64,000 bases of DNA from Saccharopolyspora spinosa NRRL 18395 (lineage in GTDB: Bacteria; Actinomycetota; Actinomycetes; Mycobacteriales; Pseudonocardiaceae). The DNA lies in the NCBI RefSeq assembly GCF_000194155.1, contig NZ_GL877881.1, positions 417,846 to 481,845 of the forward strand, given 5' to 3'. The notes below the pieces were generated by a model. The model saw nothing but the letters and a program-made list of their open reading frames with translations, was not told where the DNA came from and made no database searches. The position numbers were made by a program, and so were the translations under genes. Positions 22,586-31,728 of the stretch are shown here, piece by piece (position 1 is the stretch's first letter; every line of letters starts with the position of its first letter).

Positions 22586-24084
22586 CGGGATGGTTGCGGG
22601 GCGGGAGATTCGGCGGCGCGCCCGGCCGGGGCCGCCCCGGCGAATGTCAGCACGTACCCGGTGATCGTTCCGCCGAACAGCTGCAACTGCTCGCGCAACC
22701 TGCGCAGCGAACCGAGATCGCCGTCCCGCCGCACCGTCACCACCACCCCGTCCGACGCGCTGATCAGCGACGTCGTTTCTGGCTGGGAGATCAGCGTGGG
22801 CAGGTCCACCAACACCAGGTCGTAGCGCGACCGCATCTCCGCGATCACCTGCTGCAGCAGTCCGGAACGCAGTTGTTCCCGGGAGTAGGGCTGTCCGTGC
22901 CCCGCGGGCACCACGCTGAACCCGACCCCGTTGCCCAGGTGCACCGGGTGCGCCGACTGGGCCAGCGACGCGTCCCCGGTAGCGATCGAGGTCAGCCCGG
23001 GCCAGTCGGCCAGCCCCAGCATCTGAGACAGGTCGCGGGAGCGGATCGCGGCGTCGACCACCAGCACCTGCAGGCCGTCCCGGGCGGCGGCGCTGGCGAT
23101 CTGCATCGTGGTCGTCGTCGCTCCCTCACCGCCGGACGGGCCCGTGACGAGCACGACTCCCCTGCCCACCGTCGATCGCAGACCGGAGGCCACCAGCTGG
23201 TAGGAGCGCAGCGGCGGGACACCCGGTTTGCGCAGCGCCAGCATGGCCTGGGCGGGCAGCGTCTCGATCTCGCCGAGCACCGGTTCGTCAACGACGCGGG
23301 TGAGGTCGTCGGCATCGCGCACCCGGTGATCGCGATCGGCGCGGAACCAGGCCAGCGCGGACGCGAGCATCAGGCCGACGGCCGTGCCGACGGCGAGATC
23401 GCGCAGAATCCCGCGCCAAGGACTCGTGCCCGCCGGCGACGCGACATCCACGAACGACACCCCGTCGGCGAACTGCGAGGCCACCACCCGGATCCGGGTG
23501 ATCTGCTTGTCCAGGTCGCTGAGCGTCGAGCCGGCGGCCGAGCCGACGGGGCTGCTCTGCGGGCGCCCGCCGGCCTCGGACACGATCGCCGCGCGTTGCG
23601 CGTTCAACGTCTCCAACGCCTTGTCCGTGGCGGCGACCACCTCTGCCCTGGACCGCTCCTGGTAGGCGGCGATGACCGCATTGGCGATCAGCACGGAACG
23701 TTCCAAACCCGGCCCGTCGACGTTGATCTCGATGGACTCGCCGCTCGAAGAGGCGTCCGCGGTGATAGCGGCGCGCAGCTGCAGCACGGTCTCCTCGCCG
23801 CCGAGCCGGGCACGCGCGCCGTCGAGCACCTCGTCGGAGGTGACGAACAAGGCCCGCTGCTTGACGTAGCGGAGGAAGCTGGACTCGCTGGCCATCTCGA
23901 TCCCGAGGACACCGGTCTGGTCGGGTGCCTTGAGCACGATGCGCGCTTGGGCGCTGCGGCCGTCGCCCGCGACCAGTGGGACCAGCAGGCTGATCAGCAC
24001 CGCCGCTGCCACGATCGCCAACGAGATCCAGCGATACCGCCACAACGCACCAAAGATCGTCGGTGCCGGGTAGGCGTCGTCCAT
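22582..24084 (-). CDS. Wzz/BY-kinase-like chain-length determinant with degenerate P-loop
   Basis: A 500-residue protein with two membrane segments (about residues 16-36 and 225-243) enclosing a coiled extracytoplasmic domain (Wzz fold), and a C-terminal MinD-like domain. In a BY-kinase the P-loop is GxGKS/T; here it is GPSGGEGATTTT, with Ala at the lysine position. Walker A' reads VVDAAIR instead of the usual DxD and Walker B is LVLVDLP. No tyrosine-rich tail is seen. It probably regulates chain length without kinase activity. The ATG at 24084 heads a leftward pair with the flippase. Confidence 0.8.
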   Translation of the reverse strand: MDDAYPAPTIFGALWRYRWISLAIVAAAVLISLLVPLVAGDGRSAQARIVLKAPDQTGVLGIEMASESSFLRYVKQRALFVTSDEVLDGARARLGGEETVLQLRAAITADASSSGESIEINVDGPGLERSVLIANAVIAAYQERSRAEVVAATDKALETLNAQRAAIVSEAGGRPQSSPVGSAAGSTLSDLDKQITRIRVVASQFADGVSFVDVASPAGTSPWRGILRDLAVGTAVGLMLASALAWFRADRDHRVRDADDLTRVVDEPVLGEIETLPAQAMLALRKPGVPPLRSYQLVASGLRSTVGRGVVLVTGPSGGEGATTTTMQIASAAARDGLQVLVVDAAIRSRDLSQMLGLADWPGLTSIATGDASLAQSAHPVHLGNGVGFSVVPAGHGQPYSREQLRSGLLQQVIAEMRSRYDLVLVDLPTLISQPETTSLISASDGVVVTVRRDGDLGSLRRLREQLQLFGGTITGYVLTFAGAAPAGRAAESPAPQPSR

Positions 24085-24376
24085 CGACCGTCATTCCGCT
24101 CTGTGTGCCAAAAGGAGGATTCCTCCGGGCAGGCCGGCGCCCATCGGTAACGCACCGGGCCCCTGCGGCGAATACCGCGTGAGCGCAGTGATCGGAACCG
24201 CTGGAAATTCGCGGCCGATGGGGCAAGTCAACTGATCGGGCTACCCGGGAGGAGAACCATCGATATTTTCAGTATTCAGACGATGGTGATCGCCTGTCAA
24301 GTTCTTCCGCCCGGCGGCGCCGCGCTTGGCCTACCCAGTGATTTCCGCACGTGTTGTGCAGGAAAGAAAGGCTTCG

Positions 24377-25144
24377 ATGACCACTACCGACATGCCGAAA
24401 TCCGGCTTCGCAGCGGCCTTACGCCGGTTGCCGTCCGCGCAGAAGTCGGCCAAGGGAGCACCTGCCTACTCGCGGTTCGTCAACCGCAAGGCGGGTGGCT
24501 ACCTCGCGGCGGCCGCCTTCCTGCTCAAGGCGACCCCGAACCAGGTCACCGCCGTCAGCGCCCTGTTCACCTTCGCCGGCATCGCCGCCGTCGCCACCGC
24601 CGCACCGTCGTGGCCGCTGGGCATCGCGGTGGGCCTGGCGCTGGTCGTCGGGTACGCGCTGGACTCGGCGGATGGCCAACTCGCCCGGTTGCGGGGCACC
24701 AGCAGCATCGCGGGCGAGTGGCTGGACCACGTGATCGACAGTGTGAAGATCGCCACACTGCACCTGGCCGTGCTCGTCTGCGCGTTCCGGTTCTTCGACC
24801 TCCCCAGCGGTTTCCTGCTGGTCCCGCTCGGCTACGCCGCGGTCGAGACCGTCATGTTCTTCGCGATGATCCTCAACGACCAGTTGCGCCGCGGCCACAA
24901 CTCCGGTTCCGGCGCACCGGCCCCCGCTGCGGGATCACCTTCGATCCTGCGGTCGTTGCTGGTCCTGCCGACCGACTACGGGGTCCTGTGCCTGGCTTTC
25001 CTGCTGCTGGGATCCCCGATGGCGTTCTCCGTGGTCTACGGCGCGCTCTTCCTGCTCAACACCGCCTTCCTCGCCGCTGCGCTGCCGAAGTGGTTCGGCG
25101 ACATGGCGCGCCTCGACGGCACCGCTGCGAAACAGGGGCGGTGA
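24377..25144 (+). CDS. CDP-alcohol phosphatidyltransferase-family membrane protein
   Basis: A 255-residue integral membrane enzyme with about six TM helices. The full CDP-alcohol signature is present in TM2-TM3: D-x2-D-G-x2-A-R-x8-G-x3-D-x3-D (DSADGQLARLRG through GEWLDHVID). Such enzymes displace CMP from a CDP-activated alcohol. ATG 24377 is chosen over an ATG 17 codons upstream because AAAGG precedes it and homology starts after it. The next gene encodes a cytidylyltransferase-like enzyme, so the pair may make and use a CDP-polyol for a teichoic- or polyol-phosphate-containing glycan. Confidence 0.88.
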   Translation: MTTTDMPKSGFAAALRRLPSAQKSAKGAPAYSRFVNRKAGGYLAAAAFLLKATPNQVTAVSALFTFAGIAAVATAAPSWPLGIAVGLALVVGYALDSADGQLARLRGTSSIAGEWLDHVIDSVKIATLHLAVLVCAFRFFDLPSGFLLVPLGYAAVETVMFFAMILNDQLRRGHNSGSGAPAPAAGSPSILRSLLVLPTDYGVLCLAFLLLGSPMAFSVVYGALFLLNTAFLAAALPKWFGDMARLDGTAAKQGR

Positions 25145-25146
25145 CG

Positions 25147-25599
25147 ATGCCCACTACCGGATACGCACCCGGCGCCTTCGACATGTTCCACATCGGACAC
25201 CTCAACATCCTGCAGCGCGCCAGCCAGGAATGCGACCACCTGGTGGCGGGTGTGGTGACCGACGACGTCCTGCTGAGCGTGAAGGGCCGCAAGCCGGTCA
25301 TCCCTTTCGAGGAGCGATTGGAGATCGTGCGCAACATACGATGCGTCGCCGAGGCCGTCACGGACCAGTACGAGGACAAGTTCCGCATGTGGGAACGCCT
25401 CCGGTTCGACGTGCTGTTCAAGGGCAGCGATTGGCGTGGCACGGCACGCGCCGAGGCGTTGGAGCGCAAGCTGTCCGCTGTCGGGGCGCGAATCCGCTAC
25501 TTCAGCTACACCACCCACACGTCCAGCACCTTGCTGCGGCAACGAATCTCGCTCCCCTCGCCCGGTGTGCTCGGCGAGCTGGAGCCCGGGCCGACATGA
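25147..25599 (+). CDS. Glycerol-3-phosphate cytidylyltransferase-like nucleotidyltransferase
   Basis: A 150-residue single-domain nucleotidyltransferase. AFDMFHIGHLNIL carries the HxGH nucleotide-binding motif, and THTSSTLLRQRI is the RTxGISTT-equivalent near the end. TagD-type enzymes make CDP-glycerol. The start could be GTG 25141 (overlapping the upstream stop) or ATG 25147; only the latter has a well-spaced AGGGG. It is tightly coupled to the CDP-alcohol transferase before it and overlaps the beta-helix gene after it. Confidence 0.85.
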   Translation: MPTTGYAPGAFDMFHIGHLNILQRASQECDHLVAGVVTDDVLLSVKGRKPVIPFEERLEIVRNIRCVAEAVTDQYEDKFRMWERLRFDVLFKGSDWRGTARAEALERKLSAVGARIRYFSYTTHTSSTLLRQRISLPSPGVLGELEPGPT

Positions 25600-27350
25600 A
25601 CCGGCCACGTCACCGCGACCGGCTCGTGTCCGCAATCGCCCTCGTGACCGCGCTGCTGGCATCCTGCAGCGCGAACGGCAACGACAGAGCCGCAGCGCAT
25701 CCCATCGACGCGACGATCACCACGACGGCCTACCCGGTGCCCGCCGGCGCGCTCTTCGTCGCCACCAACGGGAACGACTCCGCACAGGGCGACGAAGCGC
25801 GACCGCTGCGCAGTCTCGGCGAGGCGGTGCGCCGGGCGCAGCCCGGAGCCACGATCGTCCTGCGAGAAGGGACGTACCGGGAGACGGTCGGCATCATCGA
25901 CAAGAAGCTGTCCATCCAGCCCTATCCGCGCGAGCACGTCTGGCTCAAGGGCAGCCGGGTGGTCTCGCAGTGGTCCCGCGACGGCGATGTGTGGGTGCAC
26001 GCGGGCTGGAACGTTCCGCTGTGCCGGACGTGCTTCTTGCCCGAGATCATCGACCCGGCGCATCCGCTGGCCGGGCTTCCGGACATGGTTTTCGTCAACG
26101 GCAGGCCACTTCGGCAGGTGGGCGAGCGGAGCTCGGTCACCGACGGCACGTTCTACGTCGACGTCGCGCGCAAGGAACTGGTGATCGGTGAGGACCCGGC
26201 CGGGCGGTTCGTCGAAGCGACCGAGTTCGACTGGCTGCTGCAGTTCGACGGCGCGGCGGCCGCGGGCAGTTCGATTCGCGGGATCGGGATCGCGCACTAC
26301 GGATCGAACCAGGAGTACGGCCAGCGCGGCGCGATGGTCGTGGTGAACGCGCCATCGGTGGTGTTGGAGAACAACACCTTCGCCGCCTCCGCCTCCAGCG
26401 GCGCCGCGGTCTTCCAACCCGATGCGAACCTGAGCGGCAACCAGTTCCTGGACAACGGTCTGGTCGGTTTGATGGCCAACCGGGCCGATGGGCTCCGGTT
26501 GGTTTCGAACACCTTCGCGCGCAACAACAACGAGCACTTCGCCTTGACCGGCGAGGCCATCGGAGCGGCGGGCGCGAAGGTGACTCGCACGAAGCGGGCG
26601 TGGGTGTCCGACAACGAGTTCGCGGACAACTTCGGCACCGGGTGGTGGTGCGATCTGGGATGCACCGATGCCGTGGTGGTCCGCAACATCGCGCGGGGCA
26701 ACGCCGTGAACGGCCTGTACTACGAGGTTTCAGCGAGGGCGCTGATCGCGTCGAACATCGTGGTTTCCAACGACGGGCTCGGCATCAAGGTCTCCAGTTC
26801 CGACCACGTCCGGCTCGTGCACAACACGTTCGTCGACAACGGGATCGAGCTCGGGCTGTACAACGACAAGCGGTCTGCGAGTTCGGACCCCTACAGCGAG
26901 GAGCTGGGCCTGTCCTGGATCACGTCCAACACCGAGCTGCTGAACAACTTCCTGATCAGGCAGCACGACACCGAGCCGCTCATCGAGTCCGCCGACTACA
27001 AGCCGCACCCCAAACCGGCGTCACCGTTCATCTCCACCAGCGACGGCAACGCCTTCCTGCGGGCAGCGGGCTCGGCGCCACTGGGCACCTGGTCGCTCGG
27101 CTCGGGTGAGGTCGTCACGATCAACACGTTGCCGCAGTTGCGGGAACGGACGGGACTCGACCTGCACAGCCTGGCGGCAGCACCGCCGCCCGCCCCGTTT
27201 CGCTATCCGGACCGGGACGATTACTCGCTTCGCCCCTCCACGCCGGGTTTCCGCGCCGGTCGGCCCCTGCCGCCGGATGTCGCCCGGATACTCGGCATTC
27301 CACCGCTGGACCACCCCGACATCGGTGTGCTCGCCGGCCCACGCGGGTGA
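25596..27350 (+). CDS. Secreted right-handed beta-helix lipoprotein
   Basis: A 584-residue protein with a lipoprotein signal peptide (basic start, hydrophobic core, LLASC). The N-terminal ATNGNDSAQGDEARPLRSLG is the DUF1565-like start seen in Pel-superfamily beta-helix proteins, followed by many beta-helix turns with NNTF, NQFLDNG, SNTFARNN, NTFVDNG type N-rich rungs. Such folds bind, cut or epimerise polysaccharide. ATG 25596 overlaps the cytidylyltransferase stop, linking it to the exopolysaccharide genes. Substrate is unknown; it may trim or anchor the polymer. Confidence 0.85.
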   Translation: MNRPRHRDRLVSAIALVTALLASCSANGNDRAAAHPIDATITTTAYPVPAGALFVATNGNDSAQGDEARPLRSLGEAVRRAQPGATIVLREGTYRETVGIIDKKLSIQPYPREHVWLKGSRVVSQWSRDGDVWVHAGWNVPLCRTCFLPEIIDPAHPLAGLPDMVFVNGRPLRQVGERSSVTDGTFYVDVARKELVIGEDPAGRFVEATEFDWLLQFDGAAAAGSSIRGIGIAHYGSNQEYGQRGAMVVVNAPSVVLENNTFAASASSGAAVFQPDANLSGNQFLDNGLVGLMANRADGLRLVSNTFARNNNEHFALTGEAIGAAGAKVTRTKRAWVSDNEFADNFGTGWWCDLGCTDAVVVRNIARGNAVNGLYYEVSARALIASNIVVSNDGLGIKVSSSDHVRLVHNTFVDNGIELGLYNDKRSASSDPYSEELGLSWITSNTELLNNFLIRQHDTEPLIESADYKPHPKPASPFISTSDGNAFLRAAGSAPLGTWSLGSGEVVTINTLPQLRERTGLDLHSLAAAPPPAPFRYPDRDDYSLRPSTPGFRAGRPLPPDVARILGIPPLDHPDIGVLAGPRG

Positions 27351-27352
27351 GC

Positions 27353-27380
27353 GCGGGGACGCCTGCTCAGGCGTCCCCGC
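27353..27380. terminator. Perfect 13-bp hairpin between convergent genes
   Basis: GCGGGGACGCCTG and its exact complement with a two-base spacer lie between the end of the beta-helix gene (27350) and the end of the leftward beta-propeller gene (27393). A bidirectional terminator is the simplest reading. Confidence 0.8.
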
Positions 27381-27392
27381 GTCCCCTCGGGA

Positions 27393-29031
27393 TCAGCTGA
27401 TGCTGCTGTGCGGGGTGCTGAGCACTGCACCGTCGGCGTCGACCGACCTGATCCAGTACTCGGCCGTGTCCTGCGGCGCTTGGTTGTCGGTAAAGCTCAT
27501 CGTCGTCACCGACCACGGCCAGGCGCTGCTGGTGGTGGTGTAGATCGGGTTCGCGGTTCCGGCGCGCATCACCTCGTAGCGGATCTCCCGGTTCTGCGCG
27601 TCCCAAGTTCCCGTCCACCTGATGGAGATTGCGCCGTCAATGCGCCGGCTGAGGTCCGGGGCTGGGAACGGCACCTGCGGCCCGTTGTTGACAGCGCCGG
27701 GCACGCCCCGGGCTGCGAAGCGGGTCAGCGACTGCTGGGCGCTACCGTTGACCGTCGTGAACTCGCCACCGACCACCACGTAGCGACCGTCGGTGTCCAC
27801 TGCCCACGGCCCGTTCAGCCACGGACTGCCGGCGGGTCCGCCGTTGGTGTTGGGCAGCCACGGCAGCAACTCCGGAATCGGGTCGCCGGAGCGCACGTAG
27901 TTGACGTTGCGCTGGGCCGTTTTGGTGGCGGTCGTCGTTTCGGCGAGCAGCCGGTGGTAGTCGATCGATCCGTTCTCGGGGACGGCGTTGATGGCCGCGC
28001 AGTTGTGGGTGTGCGAGGCGCTGTAGAGCACACCGTCCGCTACCGCGACGCTTTGGGTGTCGCCGTAGCAGCCGTCCATCCAGCGCGGCTTGCCGGTGGC
28101 GATGTCGATGGCGCCCCTGCCCTCGAACCGGGGATTGCCACCGAGCCAGTTGTAGGAACCGACGTAGACCGTCCCCGTGCCGTCGGTGGCCAGGTCCGTG
28201 ATCGTGTCATAGGGCGAGGGCGTGACCCATTTCCACGGTACGAGGGCACCGCTGGCCGCGTCGACCGCGGTGAGTCCGTGCCGGTAGGTGCCGTTGACGT
28301 TGTCGAAGGATCCCCCGATGACCGTGCGCCCTTGGGCCGGAGCGGCCAGCACCGCGAAAACCTCCCGGTCCGCGGTAGGAGCCCAGGGCAACAGCGCGCC
28401 GCTGCCGGTGGACACCGCGGCGAGCCGGGTGCGCGGCACGCCGTCGACGGCGTTGAAGCCGCCGCCGAGATAGACGGTGTCGTCGGTGATCGACAGGCCG
28501 CGGACCCGGCCGGCCACGCGGGGCTTGAAGTACGGGTCCAGCGCGCCGGTCGCGGCGTCGAAGGCCGCCACGCGCGAGCGCCACTGACCGTCGACCTTGT
28601 CGAAGTCACCGCCGACGTAGATCTTGTTCCCGTCCGGCGAAACCTCGATCCGGAACACGCTGTCGCAGATCCACCGCCCGGTGTTGGCGGGCTTGCAGAA
28701 CGGTCCCGGGTCCGAGCCGGAGAACACGCTGCCGCTGACCACCGGTGCCCACGGCAGGAGTTCGCCGGTGGTCACGTCGAAGGCCAGCAGGTTGTTGCGG
28801 GTGACCTCACCTGGTCCCCCCGGCGCCACGCCGGCCGGGCGCGCCTTGCTGAACTTCCCGCCGGCGACGGCGATGTTGCCCGCGATGGCGACCGCGAAGA
28901 CCACACCGTCGGTCTGCGGCGTCGGCAGCGCCCCGGCGGGCGGCTATCGCTGCCGGTCCCGGCACTACTGCCGCCGACAACGCGGCGACGGCCACTGCGG
29001 CGACGCACGAAAGCTTCCGCGCGCGATTCAT
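27393..29031 (-). pseudogene. Secreted beta-propeller / fibronectin-III-like protein, frameshift after signal peptide
   Basis: ATG 29031 overlaps the stop of the upstream glycosyltransferase and encodes a clean Sec signal (RKLSCVAAVAVAALSAAVV ... PAAIA). About 31 codons later (near 28940) the frame changes; the continuation PAGALPTPQTDGVVFAVA leads into a roughly 500-residue domain of repeated propeller blades (AVAIAGNIAVAGGKFS, KIYVGGDFDKVDG, TVYLGGGFNAVDG) and a C-terminal fibronectin-like domain ending at 27393. A single-base change would restore one secreted protein of about 545 residues. It may be a recent pseudogene or a sequence error. Role in the glycan locus is unknown. Confidence 0.7.
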
Positions 29032-30227
29032 CGGACCTCCTTGGTTTCAGGCTTTTCAGGCATTGACACTGCCGCTGAGACGTCAGCCCGCGCGCCGGGC
29101 AGCCCGCGCGGCGTGGTTGTGCGCCGGTCGGCGCGCAGGACGCGGGCGGCCAGTTCTTCGTACTTCTGCGCTACTCCGTCCCACGTGTAGCGGTCGAGCG
29201 AGGCAACCTGCTCTTTTCCGCGCAGCGAGGTGCCCGCCGGATCGGCTTCCGCAGCGTCGCACAACGCCGCGAGGTCGCCAGGATCGCGGAAGTAGCGGCC
29301 GAACGAGCCGAGGACTTCGCGGTTGAAACGCACGTCGAAGGCGGAAGTCGGGGCAGCCGCGCCCATCGCGCGCAGCAGCGAGGGGTTGGTGCCGCCGACG
29401 GAATGACCGTGGATGTAGGTCAAGGCGTTGCCGTAGAGCTGGTCCAGCAGTCGCTGGTCCCACACCGCGCCGAGCAGCCGCACCCGGGGATCGCCTTTCG
29501 CTGCTCGCGTGATGCTCGCGGTGTACTCGTCGGCGTAGGGTGCCGATCCCACCACGACCAGCGGATGGCGGGCGTTGCTGCGGAGGTAGCCCTCGACCGC
29601 CACGTGCACGTGGTTCTCCGGTTCGAACCTGGCCACGACCAGGTGGTAGCGGCGGGGGCTGAGCCCGAGATCCGTGATGCCGTCGGTCCCGACCTCGGTG
29701 AGGACCGGTGCCCCGTAAGGGATGTAGTCGGTCTCGGTGTTGAACCGATCGCGGTAGTAGTCCTGGATTCCCCGGGCGTCGGCGATCAGCGCGTCGGACC
29801 AGCGGACGGCGAGCGCTTCGGCGCGGCGGTAGTAAGCCGACCCCGCAGGCCCCCACTTGGCCCGCTTCCACTCCAAGCCGTCGACGTGGGTGATCGTGGG
29901 AATTCCGCGGAGCCTCAGCAGGGGCAGCAGCGGTGCGTTGGCGGCGTTGAACACCACCGCCACCTCCGGTGGCCGTACCACCGCGTGCGACGCCGAAAGG
30001 GCCGTGTGGCTCAGCGTTTCCAGTGTCTTGCGGCGCAACGCGGGAAGGTACACGAGCCGCATCCCGAGGTGGCGTTCGGGGCGGGGGCCGCGCCCGCCGA
30101 GCTTGCGGCAGTACACCGTGACCTCGTGTCCACGCTGGACGAGTCGTCTCCCCACCTCCTCGACGCACGTCTCGAAACCGCCGTAACGCGCGGGCACGCC
30201 GCGGGTTCCGATCATCGAAATCCGCAT
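29028..30227 (-). CDS. GT4-family glycosyltransferase with DUF1972 N-terminus
   Basis: A 399-residue GT-B enzyme. The start RISMIGTRGVPARYGGFETC is the DUF1972 (glycosyltransferase 4-like) signature found in rhamnosyltransferases of the WsaF/WbbL kind. The donor-binding half has LVVARFEPENHVHVAVEG and HGHSVGGTNPSLLRAMG, the E-x7-E region equivalent. ATG 30227 gives the homology start; a longer frame begins 14 codons upstream. It is first in a leftward pair with the beta-propeller gene and divergent from the O-antigen ligase. Confidence 0.88.
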   Translation of the reverse strand: MRISMIGTRGVPARYGGFETCVEEVGRRLVQRGHEVTVYCRKLGGRGPRPERHLGMRLVYLPALRRKTLETLSHTALSASHAVVRPPEVAVVFNAANAPLLPLLRLRGIPTITHVDGLEWKRAKWGPAGSAYYRRAEALAVRWSDALIADARGIQDYYRDRFNTETDYIPYGAPVLTEVGTDGITDLGLSPRRYHLVVARFEPENHVHVAVEGYLRSNARHPLVVVGSAPYADEYTASITRAAKGDPRVRLLGAVWDQRLLDQLYGNALTYIHGHSVGGTNPSLLRAMGAAAPTSAFDVRFNREVLGSFGRYFRDPGDLAALCDAAEADPAGTSLRGKEQVASLDRYTWDGVAQKYEELAARVLRADRRTTTPRGLPGARADVSAAVSMPEKPETKEVR

Positions 30228-30424
30228 GTTTCGTTCTACCGTTTCGTCGAAGGGCAGCCACTGAATCACGACGGGCAGCCCTGGAACCGCACAGCTGTTT
30301 CCGCGCGGCTCACTCGATTCGGCGCCCAGCTTGTAATATGCCTACGGCGGGTAGTCGTTACACCCATTCGGCAACCCGTCTTCGGCGCATTCGCGCCCGA
30401 ACCCACCTGATCCGAGGACCGGCC

Positions 30425-31714
30425 GTGAGCTGGAATGCAATTCGACGCCGCTATGGTGTCACGCGTCGCCGGGCCTACGACGCCGAGCGTTGGCCCGTCG
30501 TGTGCGTGCTCGCACTGATCGTGGCCAGCGAATACAAGTTCCGCGTTCGCGCCGACGACCAGTCGGTTTCTGGCTCGCCCGACCTGTTCGTGCTGGCCGA
30601 AATCGCCGTCTACGCGGCCGTGGCGTGCTTCCTGTTCCTGCGCTTCCGCCCCACGTCCCAGTTGCGGCGCGCCGACTGGATCACCTGTTCGGCCTATGCC
30701 TACGCGGCCGTGTTGGTGCTGTCGGCGTTGTACTCGCCATACCACGCACTGGCCCTCGTGCGGGCCTGCCAGGTCGTGGTCGTGCTGGCGCTGAGCCGTT
30801 CGATTGCCCGCCATTGCGCCCGGGATGCGCTGCACCGCATCGCGCACGCCTTCGCAGTCCTGGTCAGCGCCTCGGTCGTCTTCGGCGTGGTCGTGCCGTT
30901 CCCCCGGCTTCCGACGCAGCCCGACAGGTTCACCTGGCTGCACCTGCATCCGGTGGACGCGGGCCAGTTCCTCGCACTCGCAGTGGTGATCTTGGTCACT
31001 TATACGTTCGGTCACCGGTTGGCCCGGCCGGGCCCGCACTGGCCGCTGCCCGCCTACCTCGTGCTGCTGGCGATCTGCGTCGCCGGGTTGATCGGGAGCA
31101 ACACGCGGGGGGCCGTGTTCGGGGCGATCGTGGGTTGCCTGGTGATCGCGGGATTGCGTTGGCGCGGCCGACGGCGGCTGGAGATCACGGTGGCGTTGGC
31201 GCTCGTGCTGATCACCGCGTGGCTCGCCACGGGGCCGCTGATCGAGGCTTTCTTCGTCCGCGGTGAGTCCGCCGAACGGCTCGCGTCTTTGAATTCGCGG
31301 ACGGATCTGTGGGCTTACGCGTTGGAAGCGTTCCTCCAACGCCCGCTCTACGGCCACGGCCTCACCGCCTCGCGGGGCTTGTTCCTCGACGAGATCGGGT
31401 TGGGCGGCGGGCACAACGGGCTGGTGAACGTGCTCGTCGACGCCGGACTGCTCGGCGCGGTGGTGTGGCTCGTGCTGCTCGGCCGCATCTTCACCGCCGC
31501 GGCCGCGCTGCGGAACCTCCGGCCCGAGCCGCGGTTGGATCGCATCCTGATCCTCGCGGTGTTGTCGGGCTTGCTCGCCAACTCGATGTTCACCCAAGGG
31601 CTCGGCGCTCCGGCCAACGTCGCCTGCGTCTGGCTGTTCCTGCTAGCTGCGTGGACAAGCATGGCAGGTGCGCGGAACTCGCCCTCGGTGCAGTCACCCC
31701 ATATCCCCGTCTAA
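30425..31714 (+). CDS. O-antigen ligase / Wzy-like polymerase
   Basis: A 429-residue membrane protein with about ten to twelve TM segments and a large extracytoplasmic loop before the end, the Wzy_C/WaaL layout. RTDLWAYALEAFLQRPLYGHG and the GGHNGLVNVLVDAGLLG stretch form the conserved loop, where the His and Arg are needed for glycan transfer. GTG 30425 with GAGGA six bases upstream. It likely polymerises or ligates the repeat unit assembled by the neighbouring glycosyltransferases. Confidence 0.87.
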   Translation: MSWNAIRRRYGVTRRRAYDAERWPVVCVLALIVASEYKFRVRADDQSVSGSPDLFVLAEIAVYAAVACFLFLRFRPTSQLRRADWITCSAYAYAAVLVLSALYSPYHALALVRACQVVVVLALSRSIARHCARDALHRIAHAFAVLVSASVVFGVVVPFPRLPTQPDRFTWLHLHPVDAGQFLALAVVILVTYTFGHRLARPGPHWPLPAYLVLLAICVAGLIGSNTRGAVFGAIVGCLVIAGLRWRGRRRLEITVALALVLITAWLATGPLIEAFFVRGESAERLASLNSRTDLWAYALEAFLQRPLYGHGLTASRGLFLDEIGLGGGHNGLVNVLVDAGLLGAVVWLVLLGRIFTAAAALRNLRPEPRLDRILILAVLSGLLANSMFTQGLGAPANVACVWLFLLAAWTSMAGARNSPSVQSPHIPV

Positions 31715-31728
31715 GAGCTGGAGCGACA

